From a virus: a DNA stretch of 30,849 nucleotides. The position numbers were made by a program, and so were the translations under genes. Each line of letters opens with the position of its first letter. The first letter of the stretch is position 1. The notes beneath the pieces are model-generated. The model was not told the origin of the DNA. It did no database searches and saw only the letters and a program-made list of their open reading frames with translations. Location: the IMG/VR virus record IMGVR_UViG_3300009152_000140, positions 1 through 30,849 of that record; one strand, written 5' to 3'. Positions 1 through 7,941 of the stretch are shown here, piece after piece.

Positions 1-1
1 A

Positions 2-193
2 GCAGAGACGCTCGTCCCCGGAGCGGTGACGGCCGTTCAGGTGCCCGGGGATATGACGCTCCGACAGTTGGCGATCACCTACTACGGCAACGCGGACGCA
101 TGGCAGACGATCGCCGACGCGAATGGCCTCGTCGGCTCGATTGTCCGAGCCGGGACCCTGATCGCGATCCCACCCGTCGGGTCGAGGGTCTGA
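2..193 (+). CDS. LysM-domain tail protein (C-terminal part; gene starts before the window)
   Basis: The reading frame is open from the first bases of the window to the TGA at 191-193, so only the last 63 residues are visible. They contain a LysM-type fold: LRQLAITYYGNADAWQ, then TIADANGL, then a hydrophobic TLIAIPP ending. LysM proteins at this place in contractile-tail gene clusters usually sit next to the hub (compare P2 gpX or the LysM adaptor at the tube/baseplate junction) and are thought to help assemble it or contact peptidoglycan. The next gene is a gpD-like hub only 1 nt downstream, which supports that role. The N-terminus and true length are unknown. Confidence 0.75.
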   Translation, partial: AETLVPGAVTAVQVPGDMTLRQLAITYYGNADAWQTIADANGLVGSIVRAGTLIAIPPVGSRV

Positions 194-194
194 C

Positions 195-2243
195 GTGGCG
201 ATCATCCGGCCCTCCGCTCGCGTCCAGCTTGTCCTCCGCCTGGAGGAGTACGCCGACGATGGCTCCCTCCGGAGGTCGATGGGCGCGGCCTCTCCGGACG
301 TTGCGGACGCGGCCTCCGAGGCCGTCTCCTCGACGCTCTCCCGGGAGATGGTCGAGTCGAAGCTCTCGGACGTAGGTCAGGCGATCGAGATCCTCCAGAA
401 CAACCCGGACGACCTCCCTCCCTCGATCCTCTCTGCTCGCCTCGCGGCGCTTCGAGCGCAAAGGGAAACCCTCCTCGCCCAGGCCGGAGTCCCGGCAGCC
501 GGGACGGGAGCGGAGGCCGTTCCGTCTCCGATCGGAGGCCCTTCTCCGGACGACCGCGTCGTGCTCGGCTCGATCATCCCTCTCTCGGTCCAGATCGAGC
601 GGAACTCGATCCGTCAGGCCGATCAGGCGTCGGTCACGATCTCGCACTCGGACGCTCCCTTCGACCCTCGCCTGATTCGAGCGGCGGCGATCGAGATCAC
701 GCTGGGGGTCGTCGACGCCTCCGACTACGAGGCGGGCGTCGCCGGAGAGCGTCGAGACGACGGCTCTCTGGTCTCGATGGTCGGGAGGTCGAGAACGCTC
801 ACGGGCACGGACTCTCGCCTTGCGGGGACGACCCGCTTCGTGGGCTGGGTCGACTCGTGGACGATCTCTTACGACGACCAGGACGGCGACACGATCTCCC
901 TGGAGTGCCGGGACCTCTCGGCGATCTGCTTCGACACGCCGCTGGCGACCGGGACCGGAGTCGACCTCTCCCAGCCGATCGACCGAGGCGTGCGGAGCTT
1001 CCTGAAGGGCTACGCGGAACTGCGAGGGATCGAGGTCGTCTACGGTCGACCCGGGCAGCGGAACGCAGGGACGCCTCCGGTGCCGCTCGAAGCCGTGCCT
1101 CCGATCTCCCGAGCCCGTCGAGGCCGAGTAGCCCAGCAACGCCGGAGCGGAGACCAGCGCCAGAGCGTCTGGGACCACCTGACCGACGTGACGGCGAAGG
1201 TCGGCCTGATCCCGATCGTCTACGACTACCAACTCCACATCGTCGAGGCCCGCACCTACTTCGTCGGGCGCGACGTCGCCCGAAGGATGGTCTACGGGCG
1301 GAACCTCTCCCACCTGGAGTTCGCCAGGAAGCTCGGAGGCGTGAAGGTCCCGACCATCGAGGTCCGATGCTACGACGCGACCTTGGGGCGGACTCGTTGG
1401 GCCCGTTGGCCGAGTCCTCCCGGGAGCGGCTTCGGAGTCTTCGGAGAGACAAGCCCGCCGACCACTCCGCAGAGGCCGAACGAGACCTCTGTTTCGGGTC
1501 ACGACCCGAGCGAGAGGATCCAGACCTACCTCGTGACCGGAGTCACGAGCGGGGAACTCCTCCAGCGGGTCGCGAGGAACCTCTTCGACTCGATCGGGCG
1601 TCAGGAGATCGAGGGCAACTGGGAGACCTACGACGTGCAGAGCTACTCGGAGAGCGAGGAAGAGGGCACGGACCTCCTCGCGCTCGACTCCGGGGACGCG
1701 GTGGAGATTCTCATCGCCGGAGGCCCTCGCCTCCCGTACACGACCGGACCGGAGCCGCTCTCTGCGGCTCAGATCGCGGGCCTCTCTCGACAGTCCCGGG
1801 CGGCTTATCTCCGGTCGATCGGATGGTCCGAATCCGTCGCGGAGAGGTTCGCGGCGATCCAGGACGCGACGGCGAACCAGACGGTCTTCCGAGTCCAGAA
1901 CGTCCGCCTGAACTGGGATCGCGAGGAGGGCGTGAAGATCTCCTCCGACTTCATCAACTTCGTGACGGTCCGAGAGAGCCCGGGGCCCGCCTCGGAAGAG
2001 CAAGCCGCTGCGGCCGTCCAACTCGCTCCGACCCTCCCGGCCGACGTCTCGTCTCTGGTGGGGACCAGGACCGATCGGTGGGCGAACGACCTCCGAGGGC
2101 TCTACGCTCAGAGAGAGACGCTGACCGAGCTTCGTCAGTCGGGCGCGCTCTCGTCGGAGGAGTACGACGCGAAGATGGAGGTTCTCGGAGGCGAGATCGA
2201 GCGGTCTCGTGCGATCGTTGAGACTGGAGTGGAGGCGGGCTGA
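195..2243 (+). CDS. Baseplate/tail hub protein, late control gpD-like
   Basis: Predicted hub of the contractile-tail baseplate, the ring joining tail tube to central spike. The core after about residue 130 has the VSITISH/PFDP-like opening followed by a FVGWVDSWTIS segment and a long beta-rich region (SLECRDLSAIC, LRGIEVVYG), as in the P2 gpD/gp27/VgrG-N fold. At 682 aa it is long for this family. The extra length is a charged helical N-terminal stretch (about 20-130, with ARLAALRAQRETLLAQAG) and a similar helical tail (LYAQRETLTELR) at the end. The GTG start at 195 follows a GAGGG Shine-Dalgarno and lies 1 nt after the LysM gene. The next gene, the spike, starts immediately after its stop. 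The hub call rests on context and motif resemblance, not on an alignment. Confidence 0.72.
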   Translation: MAIIRPSARVQLVLRLEEYADDGSLRRSMGAASPDVADAASEAVSSTLSREMVESKLSDVGQAIEILQNNPDDLPPSILSARLAALRAQRETLLAQAGVPAAGTGAEAVPSPIGGPSPDDRVVLGSIIPLSVQIERNSIRQADQASVTISHSDAPFDPRLIRAAAIEITLGVVDASDYEAGVAGERRDDGSLVSMVGRSRTLTGTDSRLAGTTRFVGWVDSWTISYDDQDGDTISLECRDLSAICFDTPLATGTGVDLSQPIDRGVRSFLKGYAELRGIEVVYGRPGQRNAGTPPVPLEAVPPISRARRGRVAQQRRSGDQRQSVWDHLTDVTAKVGLIPIVYDYQLHIVEARTYFVGRDVARRMVYGRNLSHLEFARKLGGVKVPTIEVRCYDATLGRTRWARWPSPPGSGFGVFGETSPPTTPQRPNETSVSGHDPSERIQTYLVTGVTSGELLQRVARNLFDSIGRQEIEGNWETYDVQSYSESEEEGTDLLALDSGDAVEILIAGGPRLPYTTGPEPLSAAQIAGLSRQSRAAYLRSIGWSESVAERFAAIQDATANQTVFRVQNVRLNWDREEGVKISSDFINFVTVRESPGPASEEQAAAAVQLAPTLPADVSSLVGTRTDRWANDLRGLYAQRETLTELRQSGALSSEEYDAKMEVLGGEIERSRAIVETGVEAG

Positions 2244-2993
2244 ATGGCGACTCGATCGAGAATCCGAACCCGCTTCGACGCGGGACGTCTCCGAGAGGTC
2301 GTCTCCGCTCCCGGCATTGACCAGCGATCGTGGGTCTTCCTCGCCCGGGTCGACGACGACCCTGACGCGATCCGTTGGGAGACCGACTACGGGTGGATCG
2401 CGGACGTCACGATCACGGGCTCTCAACTCGACGGCGAGGGCCCGATCCCGTGTCGCGTCTCGTTCAGCTACGCCGGGGACGGCGTCGCCCGATCGGAGCC
2501 GATCCAGCGCGGCGTCCAGGTCGTTGTCGTGATGCCCGAGGGGGACGCGAACGGGACTCCTGTGATCGTCGGGATCCTCTCGACGCCTGACCTCCCTCCG
2601 CCGTCGAGCGTCAACGAAGAGAGCGTCGACGAGGCCTTCGCGGAGGCGACGCACTTCCTCCGATCGACTCACAATGTGGACGAGGAGATTGGGCAGACGT
2701 GGCGCGTCAAGGCCGAGGGCTCGACGAAGCTCCTCGCTCCGACCGTCTACCTCGCCGAGGACAACGCGGCCCAGGCGTTCGTCCGAGGCAACGACCAACT
2801 GTCCGCCCTCGGGACTCTCCTCGACGCGCTCGACGACTTCGCGACGGCCCTCGCGACTCCTCCGGGAGCCCCTCCGAACGCGGCCGTGACGGTCACGGTC
2901 GCGGCGGCGGCGGCCTTGGCCCTCGCGACCTCGATCGCCTCCGTTCGGGCGAGCCTCCAGGGGGCTCTCTCGTCGCGGATTCTGGGCGAGTAG
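2244..2993 (+). CDS. Baseplate spike/puncturing protein with gpV-type OB fold
   Basis: Residues about 45-120 look like the OB-fold of gp5/gpV/VgrG spike proteins: WIADVTITGS, then CRVSFSYAGD, then GVQVVVVMPEGDANGTPVIVGIL. These proteins trimerise under the hub and carry the membrane-piercing tip. The protein ends in an Ala-rich, probably helical segment (AAAAALALATSIASV) rather than the long beta-helix found in P2 gpV, so the tip may be a separate protein or very short. The ATG at 2244 directly abuts the hub stop, indicating coupled translation. At 249 aa the length is normal for the family. Confidence 0.7.
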   Translation: MATRSRIRTRFDAGRLREVVSAPGIDQRSWVFLARVDDDPDAIRWETDYGWIADVTITGSQLDGEGPIPCRVSFSYAGDGVARSEPIQRGVQVVVVMPEGDANGTPVIVGILSTPDLPPPSSVNEESVDEAFAEATHFLRSTHNVDEEIGQTWRVKAEGSTKLLAPTVYLAEDNAAQAFVRGNDQLSALGTLLDALDDFATALATPPGAPPNAAVTVTVAAAAALALATSIASVRASLQGALSSRILGE

Positions 2994-3015
2994 TGCGCTC
3001 GACGCCCGAGCGGTG

Positions 3016-3021
3016 TACGCT
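3016..3021 (+). promoter_or_regulatory. Putative leaderless promoter -10 (TACGCT)
   Basis: TACGCT lies six bases upstream of the GTG at 3028, in a gap between two structural genes with no Shine-Dalgarno before that start. The same arrangement (TAC-G/C-G/C-T hexamer, 6-7 nt, start codon, no SD) occurs before 11203 and 29845. This matches the TANNNT-before-start layout of leaderless genes in several high-GC phyla. No convincing -35 is visible, and TACGCT also occurs inside genes, so confidence is moderate. Confidence 0.4.
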
Positions 3022-3027
3022 CGCGGC

Positions 3028-4644
3028 GTGACCGCACAGATGAGGATCGATCAGGCGGGCCTCCCTCTCGGGTCGCCTGGATTCGCTCGCACGGACGGCC
3101 TCGACACGGGCGCGCTCGTGACGCTGACCTCGCTCGGGAGCGGGACCACGCACACGTTCCGCCTCCTCTGGGTTCCGCCCGGGGACGTGACCGCGGTCGC
3201 CTCCCTGGCTCCGACCTCGGCGACCGTCTGGACTTTCTCGCCGACTGCGGGTCAGGCCGGGACGTATCGGATCGAGCTTGTGGTCGACGAGGGCCTCCCG
3301 ACGGAGGCGAGGCAGATCCGGATCTTCGGTGTCCGGACCCCGGTTCAGTCTCTGTTGATTCCGGCGGCGAACGAAGCGGCGAACCCGACCGCGACGCTCC
3401 TCTCCGCTGGCTCGGCGACGATCGCCGACTCGGAGAACAACGAGGCGTTCCCGCCCTTCACCTCGGGCTCCTCCTGGGGCTGGTGGAGGTCGATCTCCGA
3501 ACTCGTCGCGGCCGTCGAGGCGGGAGGAGGCGGAGGCGGGTCGCTCCAGGCCGCCTACAACCTCGGATCGACGATCTCGCTCGCGGCCGCCACTCCCGTT
3601 TCGATCTCGGACGTGACCGGGAGCGCGACTCCTCTCCTCGATCTCCAGGCGACGGCCCTCGGGGCGACGGGCCCCGCGCTCCACGCCGTGATCACCTCGG
3701 CCTCTCCCGTCTCCGTCGTGACCTTGGGAGACCTGGGCGGAGACAAGCTCGAACTGTGGGCGGACGGTATTCACGGGGCCTCCGCGCTCGACGTGGCCCC
3801 CTCGACTCCTTTCGGAGTCGGACAGCAGGGCTACCTCCTCGCGATCGCTGGCGGCGACGGGAGCGCGGGCAACGGAGTCCTTCCCGGAGGCGACGCGGCG
3901 AACCTCACGCTCGACGCTGGCCTGAAGGGCCCGGACGGAGGAGCGGGGCCCGGGAACGCCGGGACCGTTGCGATCGCGACGCTCCACGAGCACGCCTTCG
4001 TGATCTCCGGTCAGTCGACGGGGACGAACAACCTCCCGTGGCAGCACTTCGGCTCGATCGGTCTCCAGCAGACCCCGCAAGGGGTGGACCCGGACGAATA
4101 CGTCCAGGCGATTGCTCTCTCCACGAGGCTCGGGGAGATCCGATCGGTCGAGGTCTTCCACGCCGAGGGAGACCCGGAAGGGAAGATCCCGGCGAACGCT
4201 GGCTCGATCGCCCTCTCCTCGGCCTCCGCTGACGCGGATTCCGACGCGCTCTACCTGAAGCGAGGGCAGAGCGGGACGACGGACTCCTGGGTCCGAATCG
4301 ACGGCTCGATCAACACTTTCCTGACCGGGAGCCACAACAACGCGACCCCGGCGATCATCGGGGCAATCTACCTCCCGACCGCTCGCGTCCTCTCGACCGA
4401 GTCGAGGGCGTGCCTCTACCTCGGCGGAGGAGTCGGGCTCCAGGGATACGCGGACCTCACGCCGCTGAACGCGGCCGTTGCCTCGGCGACGTTCCTCACC
4501 TTGCCCAACCTCGCGGCGGGCTACTACGACGCTCCGATCGCGACCGGCGCGGGGACTCTCCTCGCGGCGGGCTGGTACCACGTCTGCGTCGCGGCTCTCT
4601 CCGGAGGGCAGACGGACGCCCAGGCCCTCTTCCTCGTCGTCTGA
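3028..4644 (+). CDS. Fibre-like virion protein with hexaglycine hinge
   Basis: A 538-residue protein inserted between spike and gp25-like genes. It has three parts. Residues about 1-165 form a beta-rich, Ig-like head (TFRLLWVPPGDVT, TYRIELVVDEG). A run of six glycines follows (codons at 3523-3540). The rest is a Gly/Ala-rich beta-structured region with SLQAAYNLGSTISL, GGDGSAGNG and GPDGGAGPG loops, ending in a compact C-terminal domain (WYHVCVAALSGG). This is how phage fibres or baseplate-attached receptor-binding proteins look, but no specific family was recognised. GTG 3028 is chosen because of the TACGCT hexamer upstream. GTG 3013 and ATG 3040 are in-frame alternatives. Part of the fibre gene at 30260 has the same hinge. 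Confidence 0.6.
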   Translation: MTAQMRIDQAGLPLGSPGFARTDGLDTGALVTLTSLGSGTTHTFRLLWVPPGDVTAVASLAPTSATVWTFSPTAGQAGTYRIELVVDEGLPTEARQIRIFGVRTPVQSLLIPAANEAANPTATLLSAGSATIADSENNEAFPPFTSGSSWGWWRSISELVAAVEAGGGGGGSLQAAYNLGSTISLAAATPVSISDVTGSATPLLDLQATALGATGPALHAVITSASPVSVVTLGDLGGDKLELWADGIHGASALDVAPSTPFGVGQQGYLLAIAGGDGSAGNGVLPGGDAANLTLDAGLKGPDGGAGPGNAGTVAIATLHEHAFVISGQSTGTNNLPWQHFGSIGLQQTPQGVDPDEYVQAIALSTRLGEIRSVEVFHAEGDPEGKIPANAGSIALSSASADADSDALYLKRGQSGTTDSWVRIDGSINTFLTGSHNNATPAIIGAIYLPTARVLSTESRACLYLGGGVGLQGYADLTPLNAAVASATFLTLPNLAAGYYDAPIATGAGTLLAAGWYHVCVAALSGGQTDAQALFLVV

Positions 4645-4647
4645 CCC

Positions 4648-5502
4648 ATGACGTATCCCTGCGGAGGCGCGTTCGGCTCGATGGGATTCGGCGGAGGCCC
4701 GTTCGGCTCCGGCGCGTCTCTCTACGTCGCGTCGGCCGTCCAGGAAGCTCTGAACGCGATCCTCGTAGCCTTCTCGGTCGAGCCTCGGGCGACCGACTCC
4801 GCCGACGTTCACGACGCGACGTTCCCGGCCAACTGGACGATCTCGGCCGAGTCTCCCTACGACGCGACCGTGCGTCTCTGCCAGAGCGTCGAGAGGGTCG
4901 ATACCCTGACGGTGCGCGTGCTCCTCGACGGGCCTCTCTCGGCTCCGGCGACCTACCGGATCGCGTGCTCGACGATGGTCGAGGACGTCCACGGTCTGCC
5001 GATCGCTCCGCTGTGCTCGACGCTGGTCTTCGGGACGGTGCCTCCGACGAGGCTCGCCCCGGCTCCGCCGAAGCGGGAGGTCCCGTCTGACCTCTCGAAT
5101 CCTCAGATCCTCCGGGACGCGGTCCTCGTCGATCCTCCTCCTCTCGGGACGTTCCAGATCAACGACAGGGGGGACTACTCCAACGCCTCGGGTCGGGCGT
5201 ACCTCCGGAAGAGGATTCTCCGGAGAGCGGTCACGCAGATCGGAGAGTACTTCCACCTCGCGGGCTACGGATTCGCGGAGCCTCAGAAGGGGACGATCTC
5301 TCCCGATCTCCTCCGTCGACTCCAGACGAGAGCCCAGACTCAGATCGCCCGAGAGCCCGACGTGAAAGCCGTCCGCGTCTCGGCTCGCCTCGCGTCCGAT
5401 CAGGCCCCCGGGATCGTCGTGCTCGACATTCGCGTGGAGGACCGCTACGGGGAGATCGAGGAACTCACGGTGCCCGTCCGACTCCGGACGAGCGGAGGTT
5501 GA
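4648..5502 (+). CDS. gpW/gp25-like baseplate wedge protein with N-terminal Ig-like domain
   Basis: The C-terminal ~120 residues resemble the gp25/gpW sheath-initiator family: two helices (AYLRKRILRRAVTQIGEYF, LLRRLQTRAQTQI), the REPDVKAVRV segment and a final beta-strand pair (IVVLDIRVEDRYGEIEELTV). Proteins of that family start sheath polymerisation on the baseplate. Residues about 30-140 instead form a beta-sandwich that looks like a bacterial Ig-like domain (VHDATFPANWTIS, LTVRVLLDGPLSAPATYRIAC, EDVHGLPI). That makes it roughly twice the usual family length. The N-terminus is Gly-rich. The ATG follows the previous stop by 3 nt and has no clear Shine-Dalgarno, so it probably depends on coupling. 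Confidence 0.62.
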   Translation: MTYPCGGAFGSMGFGGGPFGSGASLYVASAVQEALNAILVAFSVEPRATDSADVHDATFPANWTISAESPYDATVRLCQSVERVDTLTVRVLLDGPLSAPATYRIACSTMVEDVHGLPIAPLCSTLVFGTVPPTRLAPAPPKREVPSDLSNPQILRDAVLVDPPPLGTFQINDRGDYSNASGRAYLRKRILRRAVTQIGEYFHLAGYGFAEPQKGTISPDLLRRLQTRAQTQIAREPDVKAVRVSARLASDQAPGIVVLDIRVEDRYGEIEELTVPVRLRTSGG

Positions 5503-5505
5503 CGC

Positions 5506-6630
5506 GTGCCGGATCTTCCCACCAGAGCGGACCTCTTCCAGGTCGGAGCGGACGAGATCTTCATCCGGTCGGCGGCACGTCCCGCGGGCCAGCGGATCAC
5601 GGCCGAAGAGGTCTTCACCGAAGGCTCGGACATCAACATCGTGACGGCGTCCGCCTCGGCGATGGCCGAAGAGACTGTCCGCCAGCTTGCCGTCCGGGTC
5701 TCCGCGCTCTTCCTCGACGGGGCTTCCGGAGAGGACCTCGATCGCCTCGTGGGTGACCGCTTCTCTCCGACGGTCGTCCGGAAGTCAGCGACTCCGGCGA
5801 TCGTGACGCTCTCGTTCTTCCGTGTCTCCGGGGCTCTCCCGGGCGTCACGATCCCGGTCGGGACGATCGTCGCGACGGCGAACGGGACGCAGTTCGCGAC
5901 GACGACCGTCGCCACCCTGCCCGTTGGCTCAACGGGGCCCGTGACGGCGACGGCTCGGGCGTCTCAGGCCGGGACGGCTGGGAACGTCGCGGCCTCCTCC
6001 CTGAACTCCCTCGCGGCTCCTCTCTCGGACCCTCTCGTCCAGGTAACCAACAACGCACCAGCGACCGGCGGCGACGAGACCGAGACCGACGCGAGGCTGC
6101 GGGCCAGAGCGCGGGACTTCTTCCGGACGGCTCGACGCGGGACGCTCGCGGCGATCGAGTTCGGAGCCCTCACGGTCCCCGGGGTGAGGCAAGCGACGGC
6201 GATCGAGGAGACCGACTCCTTCGGGATCCCGACCGGCCGCGTGGCCCTCTACGTCGCGGACGCTCTCGGTCAGGCGAACGCGGCGCTCTGCGCTGCGGTT
6301 CGTGCGGCCCTCCTGGAGTATCGGGCGGCCGGGATCTACGTCGACGTGGTCGGCTCGACTCCGAACTTCGTCCCGATCCTCTACCGCCTCCGCTTCGAGG
6401 CGGGAGTGGACACGACGGCGGCCTTCTCGCAGATCCAGAGCGCGACCGTCGCGGCCGTGAACAACCTCCGCCCGAGCGAGACCCTCGCCGTCTCGCTCCT
6501 CTTCTCGGTCGCCCGGAGCGTCCCCGGAGTGATCGTCCTCGATGACGCGGTCCAGGAACCCGTCGGCGACCTCGTCCCGGCTCCGAATCAGGTGATCCGA
6601 ACGCGAGCCGACCTCGTCCAGGCGGAGTGA
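5506..6630 (+). CDS. Baseplate J-like protein (first copy)
   Basis: Baseplate_J family protein, a wedge component linking the baseplate centre to tail fibres in P2/Mu/T4-type tails. Visible hallmarks are an N-terminal helical part (AEETVRQLAVRVSALFLDGASGEDLDRLV), a beta-domain with VTIPVGTIVATANGTQF and GTAGNVAASSLNSLAAP, then GGDETETDARLRARARDFF followed by TLAAIEFGALTVPGVRQATAIEE. The 374-aa length is normal for the family. GTG at 5506 is preceded by GGAGG and separated from the gp25-like gene by 3 nt. Family assignment is confident; the place in the wedge is inferred from gene order. Confidence 0.88.
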   Translation: MPDLPTRADLFQVGADEIFIRSAARPAGQRITAEEVFTEGSDINIVTASASAMAEETVRQLAVRVSALFLDGASGEDLDRLVGDRFSPTVVRKSATPAIVTLSFFRVSGALPGVTIPVGTIVATANGTQFATTTVATLPVGSTGPVTATARASQAGTAGNVAASSLNSLAAPLSDPLVQVTNNAPATGGDETETDARLRARARDFFRTARRGTLAAIEFGALTVPGVRQATAIEETDSFGIPTGRVALYVADALGQANAALCAAVRAALLEYRAAGIYVDVVGSTPNFVPILYRLRFEAGVDTTAAFSQIQSATVAAVNNLRPSETLAVSLLFSVARSVPGVIVLDDAVQEPVGDLVPAPNQVIRTRADLVQAE

Positions 6631-6633
6631 TCG

Positions 6634-7929
6634 GTGGCCTTCGACCCGACCGACTACGATGCGTTCCTGGCTCTCTGGCGGACGCTCTTCCCGAGGAGCT
6701 ACACGGTCCCGATCGAGACCGAGGGCGACGGGCAAGGGCTGGACGTCTACGCGCAACAGGCGGCCCAGTTCGCTCGTCTGAGCGACGCTCTCAACACGAC
6801 GACCCAGGCCTACTACCTCCGGCCTCACTCGACGCAGACGGCTCCGGAGTCGGCGGGAGCCGTGAGAGCGTCGGGCTCGATCGAGGTCTCCCGGGAGGCC
6901 CCGGCGACGGGCGCGATCACGCTCTCCCAGGGAACGCAGTTCGTCGCCGACGTCCGATCTCCGGACGGCTCGATCTTGGACGGGATCTTCGTCGAGGCGA
7001 CAGAAGACGTCCTCCTCCCGGCCGGGACGCTCGGACCCTACTCCGTTCCCGTCCGGGCGGTCCGTCCGGGCTACCAGGGAAACGTCCCTGCGGGCTCGAT
7101 CGTTCGCTTCGCTCTCCGGGGTCGAGCGACCATCCTCGGCGCGACGGTCGAGGCCGGGAACGTCCTCCGGGACACCGGAGTCCCGGACCGCCTGACCCAG
7201 GCGATGATCGGACAGTACGTCCGCCTCGTCGGCGGAGCGAACGGAGGCACGGTCCCGCGTCGCATCCTCTCTGTGACCCAGGGCCCCACGAGCTTCGCGG
7301 TCCTCGACGGCGCTCCCTTGGTCGCTCCTGACACGCTGACCCAGGCGGAGGTCGAGGAGTTCGGCGACCTCGGCCTGACGGTCTCGCAGTCCTCCGCGCT
7401 CTCGGGAGGGCGGCACGGCTTCCTCGACGCGATCGCGGCCGACCGGAACACGGGGAGACAGCCCGGAGAGAGCGACGAGCAACTCCGGGCCCGTCTCGTC
7501 GCGCTCGACGACGTCGTCTCTCCGGCGGCGATTCGTCGGGCGGCCTCTCGCGTCCTCTCGCCTCTCGGGATCGCGTTCGACCTCCGAGAGACGCGAGACC
7601 CTGGAGGGCTCTTCGGCTTCGTCTACGACTTCCACCCCTACGACGCGTTCGACCTCTTCTCGAACGGCTCGCCGGTCTACGTCGACGAGTTCTCCTCCGT
7701 GACCTTCTTCGTCCTCCTCGTCGCCTTTGGGAACCAGGGAGAGTTCGGCTTTTCCTACGATGCCCCCTACCCTCGGAACGCCTACGACGCGACGACGGCG
7801 GACGCCCTGAACTTCTACGACGGATCGCCGAGGCTCTATCTCGCGGCCCTTGCCTCGCTCTACGATGCGGTGAACCGTGCGCGGGCGGCCGGAGTCGGCT
7901 GGGTGTTGGCGAGAGACCCGAACCTCTGA
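6634..7929 (+). CDS. Second baseplate J-like protein
   Basis: A second, divergent J-like wedge protein. It shows the same order of elements as its neighbour: N-terminal helical segment, a sticky beta-domain (ITLSQGTQFVADVRS, VPVRAVRPGYQGNVPAGSIV), then GRQPGESDEQLRARLVALDD followed by SPAAIRRAASRVLSPLG, the usual J-family signature. It carries an insertion around residues 185-255 containing IGQYVRLVGGANGG, and a unique C-terminus rich in Tyr/Phe/Asp (YDFHPYDAFDLF) that may form an attachment face for the fibre gene downstream. GTG at 6634 has GGAG upstream. Two tandem J-like proteins suggest a wedge with two different inner arms. Confidence 0.82.
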   Translation: MAFDPTDYDAFLALWRTLFPRSYTVPIETEGDGQGLDVYAQQAAQFARLSDALNTTTQAYYLRPHSTQTAPESAGAVRASGSIEVSREAPATGAITLSQGTQFVADVRSPDGSILDGIFVEATEDVLLPAGTLGPYSVPVRAVRPGYQGNVPAGSIVRFALRGRATILGATVEAGNVLRDTGVPDRLTQAMIGQYVRLVGGANGGTVPRRILSVTQGPTSFAVLDGAPLVAPDTLTQAEVEEFGDLGLTVSQSSALSGGRHGFLDAIAADRNTGRQPGESDEQLRARLVALDDVVSPAAIRRAASRVLSPLGIAFDLRETRDPGGLFGFVYDFHPYDAFDLFSNGSPVYVDEFSSVTFFVLLVAFGNQGEFGFSYDAPYPRNAYDATTADALNFYDGSPRLYLAALASLYDAVNRARAAGVGWVLARDPNL

Positions 7930-7941
7930 CAGAGAGAGACC

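Noticed and set aside
75-2798. Long open frame of 907 codons on the minus strand opposite the hub and spike genes
   Set aside because: It mirrors the real genes. The codon habits here (TCG, CTC, GTC, GAC) read backwards as stop-free Arg/Asp/Glu/Leu-rich protein with no fold, no start signal and no coupling.
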